64,000 nt of DNA from Trematomus loennbergii (taxonomy: Eukaryota > Chordata > Actinopteri > Perciformes > Nototheniidae). This document shows positions 1 through 11,660 of the stretch, piece after piece. Position numbers and translations under genes: made by a program. Positions within the stretch are counted from its first letter, which is position 1. Each line of letters begins with the position of its first letter. Below the pieces are notes generated by a model, which had not been told where the DNA came from, made no database searches, and worked only from the letters and a program-made list of their open reading frames with translations. The stretch covers positions 813,501-877,500 of the forward strand of contig JAAOOA010000051.1 in the NCBI GenBank assembly GCA_012861695.1, read 5' to 3'.

Positions 1-387
1 AAAAGATTACTTGGACCGACACATTGCTACAGAGCACCATCAGGACAGCATCAGATGTCAGGCATCTCTTGCATCTGGTATGTTCCAATTTCAACAGCAG
101 GTATATAATAATATAACTTGAGTAATACTTTTCTAATTATTTTAATATTTTGTAATTTACAGGCATCTCAGTGATGAACTCCTTTGAGCCCACTATTGTT
201 TTGGAGCATGAGGCAATCATTGGTGGGTTCAAGTGTCTTTACTGGCTCATAAAGAATGAACTGGCCCTCCACAAAACTACCCCAAGCTTTTGAGCCTGGC
301 TGAGCTTCTAGGGTGTGACTATTTCAGGAAATTAAAGGTAAAGGTCACCTAGCCATTATTTAAGATTAAATTCAATCTTTACATTAA

Positions 388-876
388 AGTGGACCTATCA
401 TGCTATATTTGAATAATATAGTGCAGGACCATACCTATATAAGGCATATTTATACTTTTTTCTTTTCAAAATACCAAACAGATCATGCATTTTAGCCATG
501 CCTCATTTCGCTCAATTTGCACTTTTTTTTGCTCTGCTCTGCAAGGGCAGATTCAGTGAGAACAGCACCATCTACTGGCCTGGCATATGTACTACAGCGT
601 CTCCAGCGCTTTCGAACGGCAATGGCCGTGGCTGTCTCCTCCTGATTGGTGGAGTTGGCCCAATAGCCGTAGCGCCACCGTCCTGACGTCAGGACAGTGT
701 TCAAATCTGGATCAGTTTTTATCAGATCCGTTGCAGCCCCTTTTTTAGAGATTTGGGTATGGAGGAAAATAGAGAGGGTTGTGTTTTCTGACACTTGGTG
801 AGTTCCCTGGAACACCATGAATATGTATTCATGTATAAAAGACGTACAAAAGTGCATTTTGCATGATAGGTCCCCT
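388..876. mobile_element. TTAA-flanked MITE (T2/Kolobok-like)
   Basis: A 489-bp unit flanked by TTAA at 384-387 and 877-880. Its ends are inverted repeats: GGACCTATCATGC near 391 and its complement near 860-872, with AAAG-type outermost bases. TTAA target sites and this kind of terminus fit T2/Kolobok-type elements. It lies in the large intron of the hAT-derived gene. A second, longer relative lies at 38204 onward in reverse orientation. The short open frames inside look non-coding. Confidence 0.7.
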
Positions 877-952
877 TTAAAGGAGCAGGAGATTTGATTT
901 TTGGCTGAACTTAGACTTTATTTAAAATCAGAATGCCTCCAAAGCCCATTAA

Positions 953-2113
953 CCTGTTAAGCCCTGAGCCTGTTTTTCAGGTCTCAGGCTCGAAAATGAC
1001 ATTCCCAGAACAAATGACCATATCTTCCCTTCTAAAAGGGTTAAATTAATAATATTTTTTCTCAAAGTAATGATAAACCTGTGAGTTGGATGTAGACAAG
1101 TCAGAATCAATATAGATGTTTTTTATTTTAAAGAAAATTCAGATTTTACATAGTAAAAAACTGTAAATTATAGTGTCCGTCCAAAAATTCTTTTTTACTT
1201 ATAGTGAAAACCACCCTTGGATGATGGGTTAGTAGACTAAAGCTTTAGGAATCCAAAGTACAACATATAATAAGTACCCTGTATCAAGATTGATGCAAAA
1301 CAAGTGACATTTGACGTTTTTAGAGAGATTTAGCAAAAAGAAACCACTTCTGGGGTCATTTGGGTGGATTTTCCATATCTCTGGCTTCCCTTGCTCGATT
1401 TTGATGGTTGACACCTCTTTCTGACCGTTAGAGCCAATAGAATCGAAGGGGGAGTCCCCCACACACACACGTTGTGAAGAGAAAAGGTGGGGGCTTCGCG
1501 CATGTAATTTTCCATCAGAGTGAACCTATCTCTAGCTTTGACATCTGGAAACGGAAAAGCAGTTTTAATGCTTATGGATTATCAGAAATCATTTCAAAGG
1601 GACACAGACACATTAGATTAACCTATGGATTAACTTCAGCAGCGTTTTTATCGTTTTAATGCCATTAAAGACCACTTTGGAGAGACTACAGAGCCAAGGT
1701 AAAAATGTTAGCATTTTTAGCTACCTAGCGTCACCTGTTTTGATGTCCGTTTTTGCTTATAACGTCACAAATACGTATAATTCAGTGGTAATGTCGGTGT
1801 CAATCGATTCTGTGTCACCTCACGATGTGAAATGTGTTGGATGTGGTGAAAAGATAAATAATAAGGTTTTGTGAGTGATTTTCAGTGCAGTAAGGTGTTA
1901 GCATTTTTCGCTCGTTGCTAATTCAGAGGCTCAGTGTTAGCATTGTGGGTTTTCTTTTGAAAAAAAAATTAAAATAATCAGTTAGATGAGTTTCTTCCCG
2001 TTACATGGATATAAAACATTCATAGTTTTATTAAATGAACATGCCCTCAGACACTGTGTCCTGCAAGATGTTGCGGCAGTGCCACGGTACCGGGGTCTCT
2101 CGGGCTTAACAGG
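953..2113 (+). mobile_element. Non-autonomous piggyBac-like element, complete copy
   Basis: 1161 bp bounded by TTAA at 949-952 and 2114-2117. The ends are inverted repeats: CCTGTTAAGCCC at 953 and GGGCTTAACAGG at the right end. TTAA duplication with CC-starting ends is typical of piggyBac. The interior holds no credible transposase; the small frames at 1474-1659 and 1659-1874 resemble nothing known to me. Other copies: 6334 (5' part, with transposase exons), about 47901-48480 (inverted, right part) and 61839 to the window end. It sits in the same intron as the MITE at 388-876. Confidence 0.82.
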
Positions 2114-4829
2114 TTAACAATGCGTGTTCATTAGGCAGTTTGACAGACAGCTAGGCCATTCCAATCAACTTGGTGATGCGATTGATTGGATGTTTTGTTT
2201 TCGCTCCTGCCCCTTCCGCAGACTACGGATGTTTTTCATTTCGATAACGTCTTTATTTGTTTGATTACTATCGATTATTGTCAAGATATAATGAGAAATT
2301 AAACATTCTGCCATAAATCGGCGGCCGCCTCCTGCTCCCTTAATGAAAATGTTTACCAAATTACAAAGTCCTTATTTTCCTCCCTTTTCCCTATGTCAAG
2401 ATTGATCAGAGGAATAATTATAGGTCTCATCGTATCATCGACGAGATGCTTGAGATCCTAGCACAAGTCGTTGAGGAGCCCATTCTCATCGAGATGAAAT
2501 CATCGCAGGCAATTAGCCTGGAAGTCGATGAGAGCACAGATGTGTCAATTATCAGGCAACTTGATGTGCATGTCCGGAATGGGAACATTTATTTGGTTAG
2601 ATGTCAGAATCCCATTAATCCTGGGTCCTGAACTGTGAATACTAAATACTTGCCTATGCTTTTTCTCAGATACCTGGATAAGGAGGGACATGTGTTAAAT
2701 AAATTCCTGGACCTGGTCGCTATTGCCGATGGCAAAGCAAACACTGTCGTGAACGCCATCAAGGATGTCATGCTGAAGAAGGGCCTCCCAACAGAGAAAC
2801 TTTATGGACTCGGGACAGACGGGGCAGCCGTTATGACAGGTAATTATTTTATGCCCATGTGAGATTATATTGTTTGTTGTATCCCATGTTTGTCACTAAA
2901 TCATTTAATTTAAATTCAGGGCGTTTGAATGGGGTTGCGAAGCAACTTGCAGACAGCTTCCCCAAGATTGTGGCTGTGGCTTGTGCTGCTCACAGATTGG
3001 CCCTTGTCTGCAAGGACTCATCGAATGATGTCAGGTACATGGCCACTTTCAGAGACCACCTTCAAGATTTCCATCTCTACTTCCGAAACAGTGCCAACCG
3101 TACCGCAACACTCAAGGCAGCATCCACCACCCTGGGTGTCAGTGACTTGAAAATGAAGGTAATAGTAATTTGATACCATTGTAGTTATCTTCTGTCTATT
3201 CATAACTAATCCTTGTGTCTAATAATGTACAGTAATCTGATACTACAGTAGTTATTGTCTGTCTATTCATAACTAATTATGTCTTTAATTGCAACATTTC
3301 CAGGAAGTGAAGGACACACGCTGGCTCTCTCAGCACAAGGCCATCGAGACCCTACAGAGGAACCTGAGTGCAGTCCTTGGAGCCTTGGCAAAGGAGGCAG
3401 AAGTGAGGAGATGTCCAGGGGCAAAGGGACTCTACACATTCTGTGCTACGTACAGATTTGTGGCAGCGGTTTACCTTCAGGCTGATGTTTTGCCCCATCT
3501 CACACGCCTGTCCAAAATCTTTCAGAAGCCACAGGTCAACTTTCTACACATCAAGCTGCAGGTATACTAAATGTGCACTTCTATTTATTAAAATCTGTTT
3601 GATTTGATACATTGAAATGAGGGTTGTTTGCATATCTGACCAATACAAAACAGCAGCTATTCCTTTTTAAATGTAGGTTCCTGCCACAATCCAGACTCTG
3701 AGGAGCATCAAAGAGGCTGGACAGACTCCACTCCCTGGATCATTCCTTTCTCGCCTCCATCAGGACCTCGATGATCCCCAAGGACTTTCAGCCTTCAATA
3801 TACAGCACGAGGAGGAGAGGAAAAGGAGAGGGCGAGATGTCCAAGAAGTGCCTAGGGAGGAGCAGTGGGCCAGATTCCAGCGAGAGGTAAATGCCTAAGT
3901 TTAAAATGAATGAATTTCCCCCTTCCTCTTCAAAGAAAATGTGTATTTATATTATTATTATTATTATTTGTAGTCCTGAACAAACTCTGGCCTGGCCCTT
4001 AATGACTGAAGTAAAGGGGGTGTAGGCTCTTCCTAAAAATATATTGATCTGTCTAGGTCATCCACCCTTACATCACGGCCTGGAAATACACCTGGACAGG
4101 AGGTTCCATGATCTCGACATCCTTGGGGCCTTTAGTGTCTTGGGACCGCAATCAGCTGCTCTACAAGATGATACGATAGTCTCTTATCTGCAGACTCTTG
4201 CCAGGAAATTTCTCCCTCAACATGGGAATGACGTCCTGCAGGAGTGGTTATCCTTCAAGAATCACCTTACTGGGACATTCAAGGTGGGTGAATTAAGCTG
4301 ATTATGACTACAATCAACTATGGTTCACAACACACACACACAACAATGCCATGATGGTAAACCAAATGTTTGTTTCAAGAACAACAAACAGGATGAGATC
4401 ATGAGTCTGCTGGCAAGCGAATGTGATGAATGGGCTGAGCCCTACCCTGCCTGAGCCTCCTTGCGGGCATAGGACTAGTTATCCCCGTTTCTAGTGTCAA
4501 CTGTGAACGCGATTTCTCGGCGATGAACTTTGAAAAGCACAACAAATGATTATGCATTTTCTTTATTAGTGCAGTTTGTGGTATTCCATTTTGCTTCATC
4601 CTCAGGTGAAAACAGACCTCCGAAACCAGCTCCAAGGAGAACACCTGGCTGCCTGCTTGAAGATCTCCATAAATGGACCCTGTCCTGAGGCCTTCCCATA
4701 TGATAGGGCATTAGAATATTTTTTCAGGAAGCCCCGTAAAATCGGATGTCAAGACAAAGGGTGCAAACTTTGCACATTGTCTGAACATCTGAAGCGTTGT
4801 GTAGCCGAGCCAAATTTTATTTTATTTTG

Positions 4830-4985
4830 TTTGTTTGTTAGACATCCTAGTGGTGGTGTTCCAGGCGGGATTTGAACTCGGCACTTAGCCCTCAGTTACA
4901 CCAGGGAGAATGTAAATAAATGTAAATGTATGTAATCTAATGTAAATCGCTTTGGAATAAGGCGTCTGCTAATTATATTTTTGGG
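4830..4985. repeat. SINE-like fragment
   Basis: The segment ends in a tail like that of many fish SINEs (TGTAAATCGCTTTGGA followed by a GCGTCTGCTAA-type end). It also carries a reversed B-box-like string around 4867-4881 (complement CCGAGTTCAAATCCC). The A box is not clear. It follows the last exon of the hAT-derived gene and could be part of its 3' region. Confidence 0.4.
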
Positions 4986-5870
4986 AGAATAAACCCCACA
5001 GATCCTCAACTCCGGTGTGGCTCACTCATTTACAACGCAGGGGGGGGGGGGGGGTGCCCCCACAAATAGAATCAAATTCTGTGGGAAACACTGCTCCCCT
5101 TTAAACATGTAAAGTAATTGGTTTTCAATTCACCCTAAATACATGCCCAGGGCTCCAAACAGGGGTCACTGGGAGCAGGGAATCAATATATTGAATAAAA
5201 AGATTCTATAGATGTGTCATTTGAATGTGTAATATGTCTGAGTGTGGGAGATTTCAGTGATGAATCTATTTTCTGTTATACTGTCACTCTTCTATTATCT
5301 CTTTTCTGCTATCCCCAACAACCTATTCAATAAAAAAAATAAAAAGATCCAGTGTTATTATAGTTTTCAAGACTTAAAAACACATCAAAACATCTGCCTG
5401 CCCTGCCGTTCTCAGTACTCTAGATGTAGCTCACATGCTTCCGTCCTGCAGCCTCTGTATTCCTACAGCAGAACAGCAGCATGGAGCTGAGTGGCTGCTA
5501 GCTTGCATAACATTGACCTGTGTTATTCAAACCTGTTCCCCATTACTCTGTGCATATTTGTTTTAGTTTAACCAGGATGCGCTTCACGAGCTCCCACTGC
5601 TCCCTGAGTCAACATGGGTGATTGTTGAGGGGTTTAAACAACCCTCTAAGCAATTTGCTGGATGGGATGAATTAATCTAATGAATTGGTTTAAGTCAATT
5701 AGATCGAAGGCTGCAATTCTATGTCTCTCTTATTTGGTGTGGCGTGGTAAGTGCACACCTTGTCAGCCCATCTCATTAAGCCCCCATCGTCGTGGGAGAA
5801 GCAACAAATAAATCAAACTTAAAGGCCCTCTTCACCCCGCCTCAGGCTCCACAATGTTTATTATAGTGCG

Positions 5871-5907
<37 letters not shown>

Positions 5908-6329
5908 CGAGCGAGGAGCCGCTGTTATTGTGATTGATGGTAATGTGTGGCGTGGAGGGTGAGGACCAGGGGATGATAGTGGTTAGCGGTCATTAGCAGC
6001 CAATAACACACGAGCACATGAACAGGTTTGGGGAGTAACAGATTACGTAATCAGGATACAAGAAAAGGTAACTGTATTCGATTAAAATTACGGTAATACA
6101 ATCAGATTACTTAAAAAAAATAGAGATTACTATCAGGATTAGTGTTACTATACATTTTGAAATAAAGATGAATATATTATTGGTAGACTGAATACATTTT
6201 CTTTATGGTTTATATTTAGGCTACTTTTATTCTTCTTTATTTTAAATATATTTATTTTTTAATGCAGTAGATGGACACCTGATTTATTAAACAAAAATAC
6301 ATTCTATGCTTTTGATGAATGTATTAAGC
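4986..6329. other. Unassigned non-coding interval with simple repeats
   Basis: No gene is visible. The interval holds a G homopolymer near 5040-5055, a (GT)n run near 5872-5903 followed by GCGAGCGA, and a palindromic AT-rich piece at about 6030-6120 built on GATTACGTAATC-type strings, which is common in fish interspersed repeats. The stretch from about 5560 to 5870 has no repeat character and contains AATTAATCTAATGAATTGG-like homeodomain-type motifs. Confidence 0.4.
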
Positions 6330-6333
6330 TTAA

Positions 6334-7683
6334 CCTGTTAACCCCTGAGCCTGTTTTTCAGGTCTCAGGCTCGAAAATGACATTCCCAGAACAAATGACT
6401 ATATCTTCACTTCTAAAAGGGGTAAATTAATAATTTTTTCTCAAAGCAATGATAAACCTGCGAGTTGGATGTAGAGAAGTCAGAATCAATATAGATTTTT
6501 TTATTCCTAGGGCCTGGCGTACACATGCGTGGACATCACATTTTTGGTCATATGACCACAGTCGTTAATTCTGCTGAACTGGGGCCTCATGGCCACGTAT
6601 GTGGGCACTTACACTGCCATCTGGTGGTGTCAGAAGAGTACAACACACCACGGTAAAAATTCAAAATGGCGGCAAACACAAGGGATAATTCAAGTGGCAG
6701 CTCCAAATACAAACCTCGACAAGGTAAGAAGTCCTATCATATTTCAAGGCTTTTTCTGATTTAGATATTTATCAAAGCATTGTACGTTTGTCATGACATG
6801 CAAATTTGACAAAAAATGTGTAAAAATAACAATTTGGTATGCCGCTAAACATGATGTACACGTATGTGTACATAGGGACTTAGGTTGGTCGAAAATGCTA
6901 ATATGTTAGTAAAGATGTGCACAAGTAAAATAGCTTATAGCTAACTCTGGTGCAGCTAAAAAGCTGTACATTGTCCCGATGAAATAAATAACAATTAAAT
7001 AACTAAATACATACATACATAAATTAGTTGGGTTGAAAATGTTAATATGCTAGTACAAATGTTCCTTGCTATAGCTAATAGCTAGAGTTGTTTATAGCTA
7101 ACTCTGGTGCAGTTGAAAAGCTGTACATTGTCCCAGTGAAATAAATAACAAAGAAATACATACATATATAAATGACATTGGTTTGTATTTGATTTTTTCA
7201 TGTTTTTATTTCCTGAGCGTTTTTCTGTGCAAAGAGCATTGGAGCTACTTGGGTTAATTGATGGAGACAACTCAGATTTGGAAGACTTGTCTGACAACGA
7301 TGATCCCATCCTGGATGCCAATTATCAACCCCCACCACAGGAGCAAAGCAGCAGTGAGGATGAGGATGACAGTAGTGATGATGAGGACCCCATTCCTCAG
7401 CCCACTGAGCACAGCAGAGGACGTAAACGTCTCCGTGGTGCAAATAATGGTTAGCTAAGACCCAGTGGATATTTGTTTATTTTAGGCAGGGCCTCAGGGC
7501 TAGGTGAAGGATAGGAAGCAAAATGCTTGTTGACAGGTTCAGGGACAGGGACAGATACAGGTTCATCCCGCACTCCCAGACGGCGCCGTCAAACTCATCA
7601 GATCGAGGCTGATCGCTCAGATGATGACTCGGAAGAGCCAACACCAGGACCAAGCACTCAGGGACAGCCCAATAAAGGTAATT
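6334..7683 (+). mobile_element. piggyBac-like element, 5' half with transposase exons
   Basis: The left end (TTAA at 6330-6333, then CCTGTTAACCCC) matches the copy at 953. Unlike that copy, this one carries a split reading frame. Exon 1 is 6666-6723 (ATG at 6666, MAANTRDNSSGSSKYK). Exon 2 is 7237-7449, very acidic (DNSDLEDLSDNDD, SSEDEDDSSDDED). Exon 3 is 7543-7677 (SRTPRRRRQTHQIEAD, DDDSEEPTPGPSTQ). Reading phase is kept across both GT-AG introns. Acidic, low-complexity N-termini of this type precede the DDE domain of piggyBac transposases. The catalytic part and right end are missing because another repeat starts at about 7684. Probably the remains of the autonomous partner of the family. 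Confidence 0.68.
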
Positions 7684-9082
7684 AGGGTCTGAGACCTAGG
7701 TCGGCGAAGACCCTATTGAAATCGGTTGCGCAGCGACCGATAAACCTTTGACCCCCGCATCATATGTGAAAACTCACCAAATTGTGCACGCGCGTCAGAA
7801 GTGGTGCAACTTGCGATATGTAATTGGTTCCGGAACTTTGCGTAAAAAATTGCGTAGGCCACGCCCACTTCCGTTTTTAACGTAAACTCCCCCCACTTTA
7901 ACTTTCACGCAAACGAACGAAACTCGCTACGCATATCTAGGGTGCGGAGACAAACAAAAAAGCCTCTTGGAGGGGTATAAAATAACGTATAGGAAGTCGG
8001 ACATTTTGAATTTGGCGTCGGAAAAACGCGATTTATCGCGTTTTTCGTCCTCCGCACGAAATCTATCTTCTCCCAGGGACTTTATCCGTACGACTCGAAA
8101 TTCGTCTGGGAAGCGTCTCGAGACATGGGCAATTCAAAGTTATCACAGAAGTTTTTTTCTTTCGCACGGCATAGCCGTGATTTGGCCCCAAAGTTCGCGT
8201 TCGCTTGATGCTAGGCGATACCATGGCGTTACCATGGCAACGCATCCCTCACCATAAAACACGGTGTCGCTGTAACTCCAATGAACACGGTCCCATCGTC
8301 CCCCAATCTTCACTTTTATATCACCGGTCCATGCCTCAACAGCTCTACGTGAAATCTGAGATCTCACCGTATGCCGTTTCCATGGCATGGCGAGGGATGC
8401 GTATCCCTCGCCATAAAACACAATGTTGTCTTAAGTCAATGGAAAATGATCCAAACTGCACCAGACTTCAGATGATGGCTACTAGTCCGGCCCTCAACAC
8501 CTCAATATGACAATAGTGAGTTTTCCTCTAAAGCTGTTGCCATGGCAACGCATCCCTCGCCGTTAAGCACGATATTGCTATAACTCCTGTGTAAATGGTA
8601 AAAAAGTGTTCAAACTTTACATGTGTGCTAACGGTACAGCCCTAAAGACATATATGTGTCAGTTTTGAGATTTCGTCAAATGCCATTGCCATGGTAACAA
8701 AATGGTCGCCGTGAAACACGGTTTTCTCATAACTCCAGTTAACATGCTCCAAACGGCCCAGAACTTCACAGGTTTGATAACGATGCAGCCCTCAACACAT
8801 CTAGGCGTATTATGGAGTGTCATCAAATGCCGTTGCCATGGCGACAGATCACTCGCCATCAAACACAATGTTTATGATACTGCTGTAAATCCCATGTACG
8901 TTGTCCGATCGGCCTGAAACTTCCCACGTTTGCCAACGGCCGAGTCCTCGAGACACCTAGACACACACCTCGACGTGCGGACAACAGCCTGCGGAGCGTC
9001 GAAGACCCGCTCAACGCTGCTTGCAGCTTTAATTATTATTATTATTATTATTATTATTATAATTATTATTATTATTATTATA
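7684..9082 (+). repeat. Interspersed repeat with five 150-bp internal units and (ATT)n tail
   Basis: The repeat starts with AGGGTCTGAGACC, which pairs with GAAGACCCT about 20 bp later. It ends with a GCTTGCAGCTTTAATT-type end followed by an ATT microsatellite (about 9031-9082). Between about 8220 and 8880 a unit of about 150 bp recurs five times, anchored by CCATGGCAACGCATCCCTC-like cores near 8231, 8380, 8537, 8688 and 8836. Each core is followed by AAACACGGTGT-like and CTGTAACTCC-like strings. No protein is convincing in any frame. I do not know the family; the A/T-repeat tail suggests retroposition or microsatellite-associated insertion. Confidence 0.55.
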
Positions 9083-9119
9083 ACGTTACTCACCGTTTAA
9101 ATTGACCAAATAAATGCAG

Positions 9120-9180
9120 CAGATGATGTTATAAAGAGGAGGAGAGGAGGAGGAGAGGAGGAGGAGGAACAGATTGACTT
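9120..9180. repeat. (GAG)n-rich simple repeat
   Basis: A purine-rich GGAGGA run just 3' of the B30.2 exon of the NLR pseudogene. A similar GGAGGA run occurs inside that exon, near 9555-9590. Confidence 0.6.
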
Positions 9181-9204
9181 CATAGACGCTGCTTGTTCTA
9201 AATC

Positions 9205-9210
9205 TTTATT
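9205..9210 (-). promoter_or_regulatory. Polyadenylation signal of the NLR pseudogene
   Basis: TTTATT on the + strand reads AATAAA on the - strand, about 155 bp downstream of the B30.2 stop codon. The spacing is reasonable for the 3' UTR of the NLR locus. Confidence 0.45.
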
Positions 9211-9364
9211 GAACGTATCGATCACTACAGTCTTCAGGATCAGCTTTAATATGTTGCTTCAAGAAAACTTTATTACAGACACAATCAGTGAGACACACGG
9301 TAACCAATGAGAAGCCTCCATTTAAAACACCAACATGTGACCCAGGACAGGAAGTGGACTCCTC

Positions 9365-9933
9365 CTACAGAGGACACAGAGGACACAGAGACACTGAGGA
9401 GTCTGAGGAGGAACCTTCAGCTAACCCAAACCCAGCGTAGAGAGGTTCAGTGAATGTGCTCTGAAGGTGTGGAGGAGGATCAGTGAGGAGGAGAGACTCT
9501 GTAGAAGGAGAGAGAGCCAGCAGATGATCCAGATACACTGCTACTCTACCAGGAGAGAGGAGGAGGAGGAGGAGGAGGAGGAGGAGGAGAGAGAGATGTG
9601 TTCCTTCTTATTGTGCATGACAGAGTAACCTCTATCATAGCATCTCAGACTCCAGGACTGATCATGTATCCAAACACACAGTCCACTATGCCTCCTTTCC
9701 TGCTGATTCCTCTGTAAGTCACTGCTATAGTAACCACTCCTCTCCACTCGACCTCCCAGTAACAGCGACCAGTCAGAGCTTCTCTGCACATCAGCTGAGG
9801 CCAGAAGGAGTCAAACCTCTCTGGATGATCAGGATATGGCTGCCTCTCTCTCACACGTGTCACCTTCCTGTTGTCCTCAGACAGTTTGAGTTTCTGTTCA
9901 CTGTGTTTGAGTCCAGGGTGAGTTCACAGGAAT
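9365..9933 (-). pseudogene. PRY/SPRY (B30.2) terminal exon of the NLR pseudogene
   Basis: Acceptor CAG precedes the exon at 9933. Recognisable PRY/SPRY blocks in order: SCELTLDSN, KVTRVRERQPYPDHPERFD, REALTGRCYWEVEW, VAVTYRGISRKGG-like, DQSWSLRCYDRGYSV, HISLSSSSS, then FTEPLYAGFGL near the end and TAG at 9365-9367. Three frame changes are needed: one around 9890, one around 9660, and one in the serine run (GGAGGA repeat) around 9560-9545. B30.2 domains bind protein ligands in fish NLRs and finTRIMs. As an isolated exon it could be mistaken for a TRIM gene; the LRR and NACHT exons upstream on the same strand argue for an NLR. Confidence 0.85.
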
Positions 9934-10811
9934 CTGATGAGAGACACAGACAGCAGTTTATCACCAGACTCACCTGAAGGCTTTCCTCTCTGTCAGTGAT
10001 CTTTCTATAAAGCTTCAAGAGGTCATGTTCTAATGAATAAATAGCACCTCCATCATCTGTGTCTCAGAGAGAAGCTGACTGATCCACACTTACACTTCCT
10101 CAGACCTGTCTGAACCTCTGCTCTCCACCATGGTCCAGCCTGGAGGAAGAAACACATGTGAGAAACAGAACAGCGTATTGTTAGAATAAAGTATTTATCA
10201 ATGTTCATCATAATAATAATAAATGCTATGTGTCCGAAGGGAGCAGGAGGGAGCAGATGCTTATTGATCCCCTTACTTACTGCTGATTATCCTTTCAATC
10301 ATCTCTGCAAGTTATTCCTACTTACATATTTACATTTATACATTTACAATCATTTCTCCTCTTCAATCTCCTTTCTTCATTCTCATAGTTTCCCAAAGAA
10401 GTGTTTCTGTGCATCCTTCAAAGTGAATGCTATGTGTGCTTTGTTTGAACTCCTGCTCCAAGCCGCTCCATGAAACCCCCCCCCACAGATTGTTCTGCTC
10501 TTCTCAGAGTTCTTCTGACCTTGAGTTGTTTCAGATGTAGATCTCCTCTCAGATGATACCCCCCCTCTCTGTCTATGAACAACGTCTGTAGTGTCCTAGG
10601 AAGTAGATATCTCTTGCTCTGTACATGATGCAGTTTGAAATGTAACCAGATCAGTAAACTTCAGTGTGTGTGACTTCAAGAATAATGAATGAGTGTGTTC
10701 AAGATATCCAACATTATTGATTACTCTTATAGCCCTTTTTTGTAATGTGCATAACGGCTGCAGGTTGGTTTTGTGTTTCCCCAGATCTCCACACAGTAAC
10801 TCAGACATGGA

Positions 10812-11118
10812 GATATGAGTGTATCACACAGAGTATATCATGATGTGATATGAGTGTATCACACAGAGTATATCATGATGTGATATGAGTGTACACAGAG
10901 TATATCATGATGTGATATGAGTGTATCCACAGAGTATATCATGATGTGATATGAGTGTATCACAGAGTATATCATGATGTGATATGAGTGTATCACACAG
11001 AGTATATCATGATGTGATATGAGTGTATCACAGAGTATATCATGATGTGATATGAGTGTATCACACAGAGTATATCATGATGTGATATGAGTGTATCACA
11101 GAGTATATCATGATGTGT
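10812..11118. repeat. 35-bp minisatellite inside LINE coding region
   Basis: Nine copies of a 31-35 bp unit containing GAGTATATCATGATGTGATA. The flanks continue LINE coding sequence on both sides, and the unit itself looks like an amplified piece of that coding sequence (HDILC-type frame just upstream of the C-terminal block). Unit length varies by loss of 2-4 bp near the CACACA or TATC steps. Confidence 0.85.
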
Positions 11119-11660
11119 ACTCCAGAGTGTGTCTTGCTTTCCCCAATAGTGCGATAGTCTCAGACAGTTTAGCTTTGACATGATGGATATGAGGTTTCCA
11201 GCTGATGTTGTGCTCTAACACCAAGGAACTTGTTTACATATACTCTTTCTATGTTTATGTTGTCTAGGATTAACCTGAGGATTTGTTTGAGGTTTTCCAA
11301 AGAGCATAATCTTTGTTCTGCTTATATTTAATGATCATTTGTTCTTATCAAACCAATGTTTGACTTGAATCATGTCTGCTGTTATTACCTCCATTAGCTG
11401 TTTCAAACTGTCACCAGAACAAAACATATTAGTATCATCTGCAAATACAATACATGTCAATATATTTGATACTCTGCAGATATGGTTGATGTATATGATG
11501 AACAGCTGTGGACCCAACACAGACAAGTTATGTTCATGTCTTCTGATTTATGTTCACCTATTTCACCAAGTGTGGTCTGTTGCTTCAATAATCTCTCAGC
11601 CAGTCTGATCCCACCCTCTGATGCCATAGCTTTCCAGTGTTGTCAGTAACATGTTGTGAT

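Larger units (their letters stand above)
1..4748 (+). pseudogene. hAT-transposase-derived gene (ZNF862/C17orf113-like), multi-exon, decayed
   Basis: Ten exons joined by mostly GT-AG introns can be followed: 1-77, 164-341, 2401-2576, 2670-2839, 2920-3158, 3304-3561, 3677-3886, 4057-4283, 4380-4528 and 4606-4748. In order they encode a zinc-finger-like end (HIATEHH), a conserved block (FEPTIVLEHEAI, GCDYFRKLK), the hAT RNase-H-like core with DESTD, GTDGAAVMTG and CAAHRLALVC, DTRWLSQHKAIETL, and a C-terminal hATC dimerisation block (SSVNCERDFSAMN, then LRNQLQGEHLAACLKISING). The family comprises vertebrate genes captured from hAT transposons, of largely unknown function. Lesions: a frameshift near 285, a lost donor at 2577 (GA instead of GT), a frameshift near 4078, a frameshift near 4448, and no visible donor after 4528. 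The 5' end lies outside the window. Intron 342-2400 has been enlarged by two DNA elements. Intron retention shows a genomic duplicate rather than a retrocopy. Product name is by recognition only. Confidence 0.72.

Noticed and set aside
8872..9093. Frame with a poly-isoleucine run
   Set aside because: It is the ATT microsatellite read on the other strand.
9365..9933. Independent TRIM-type gene based on the B30.2 exon
   Set aside because: No RING, B-box or coiled-coil exon is nearby, while LRR and NACHT exons precede it on the same strand.
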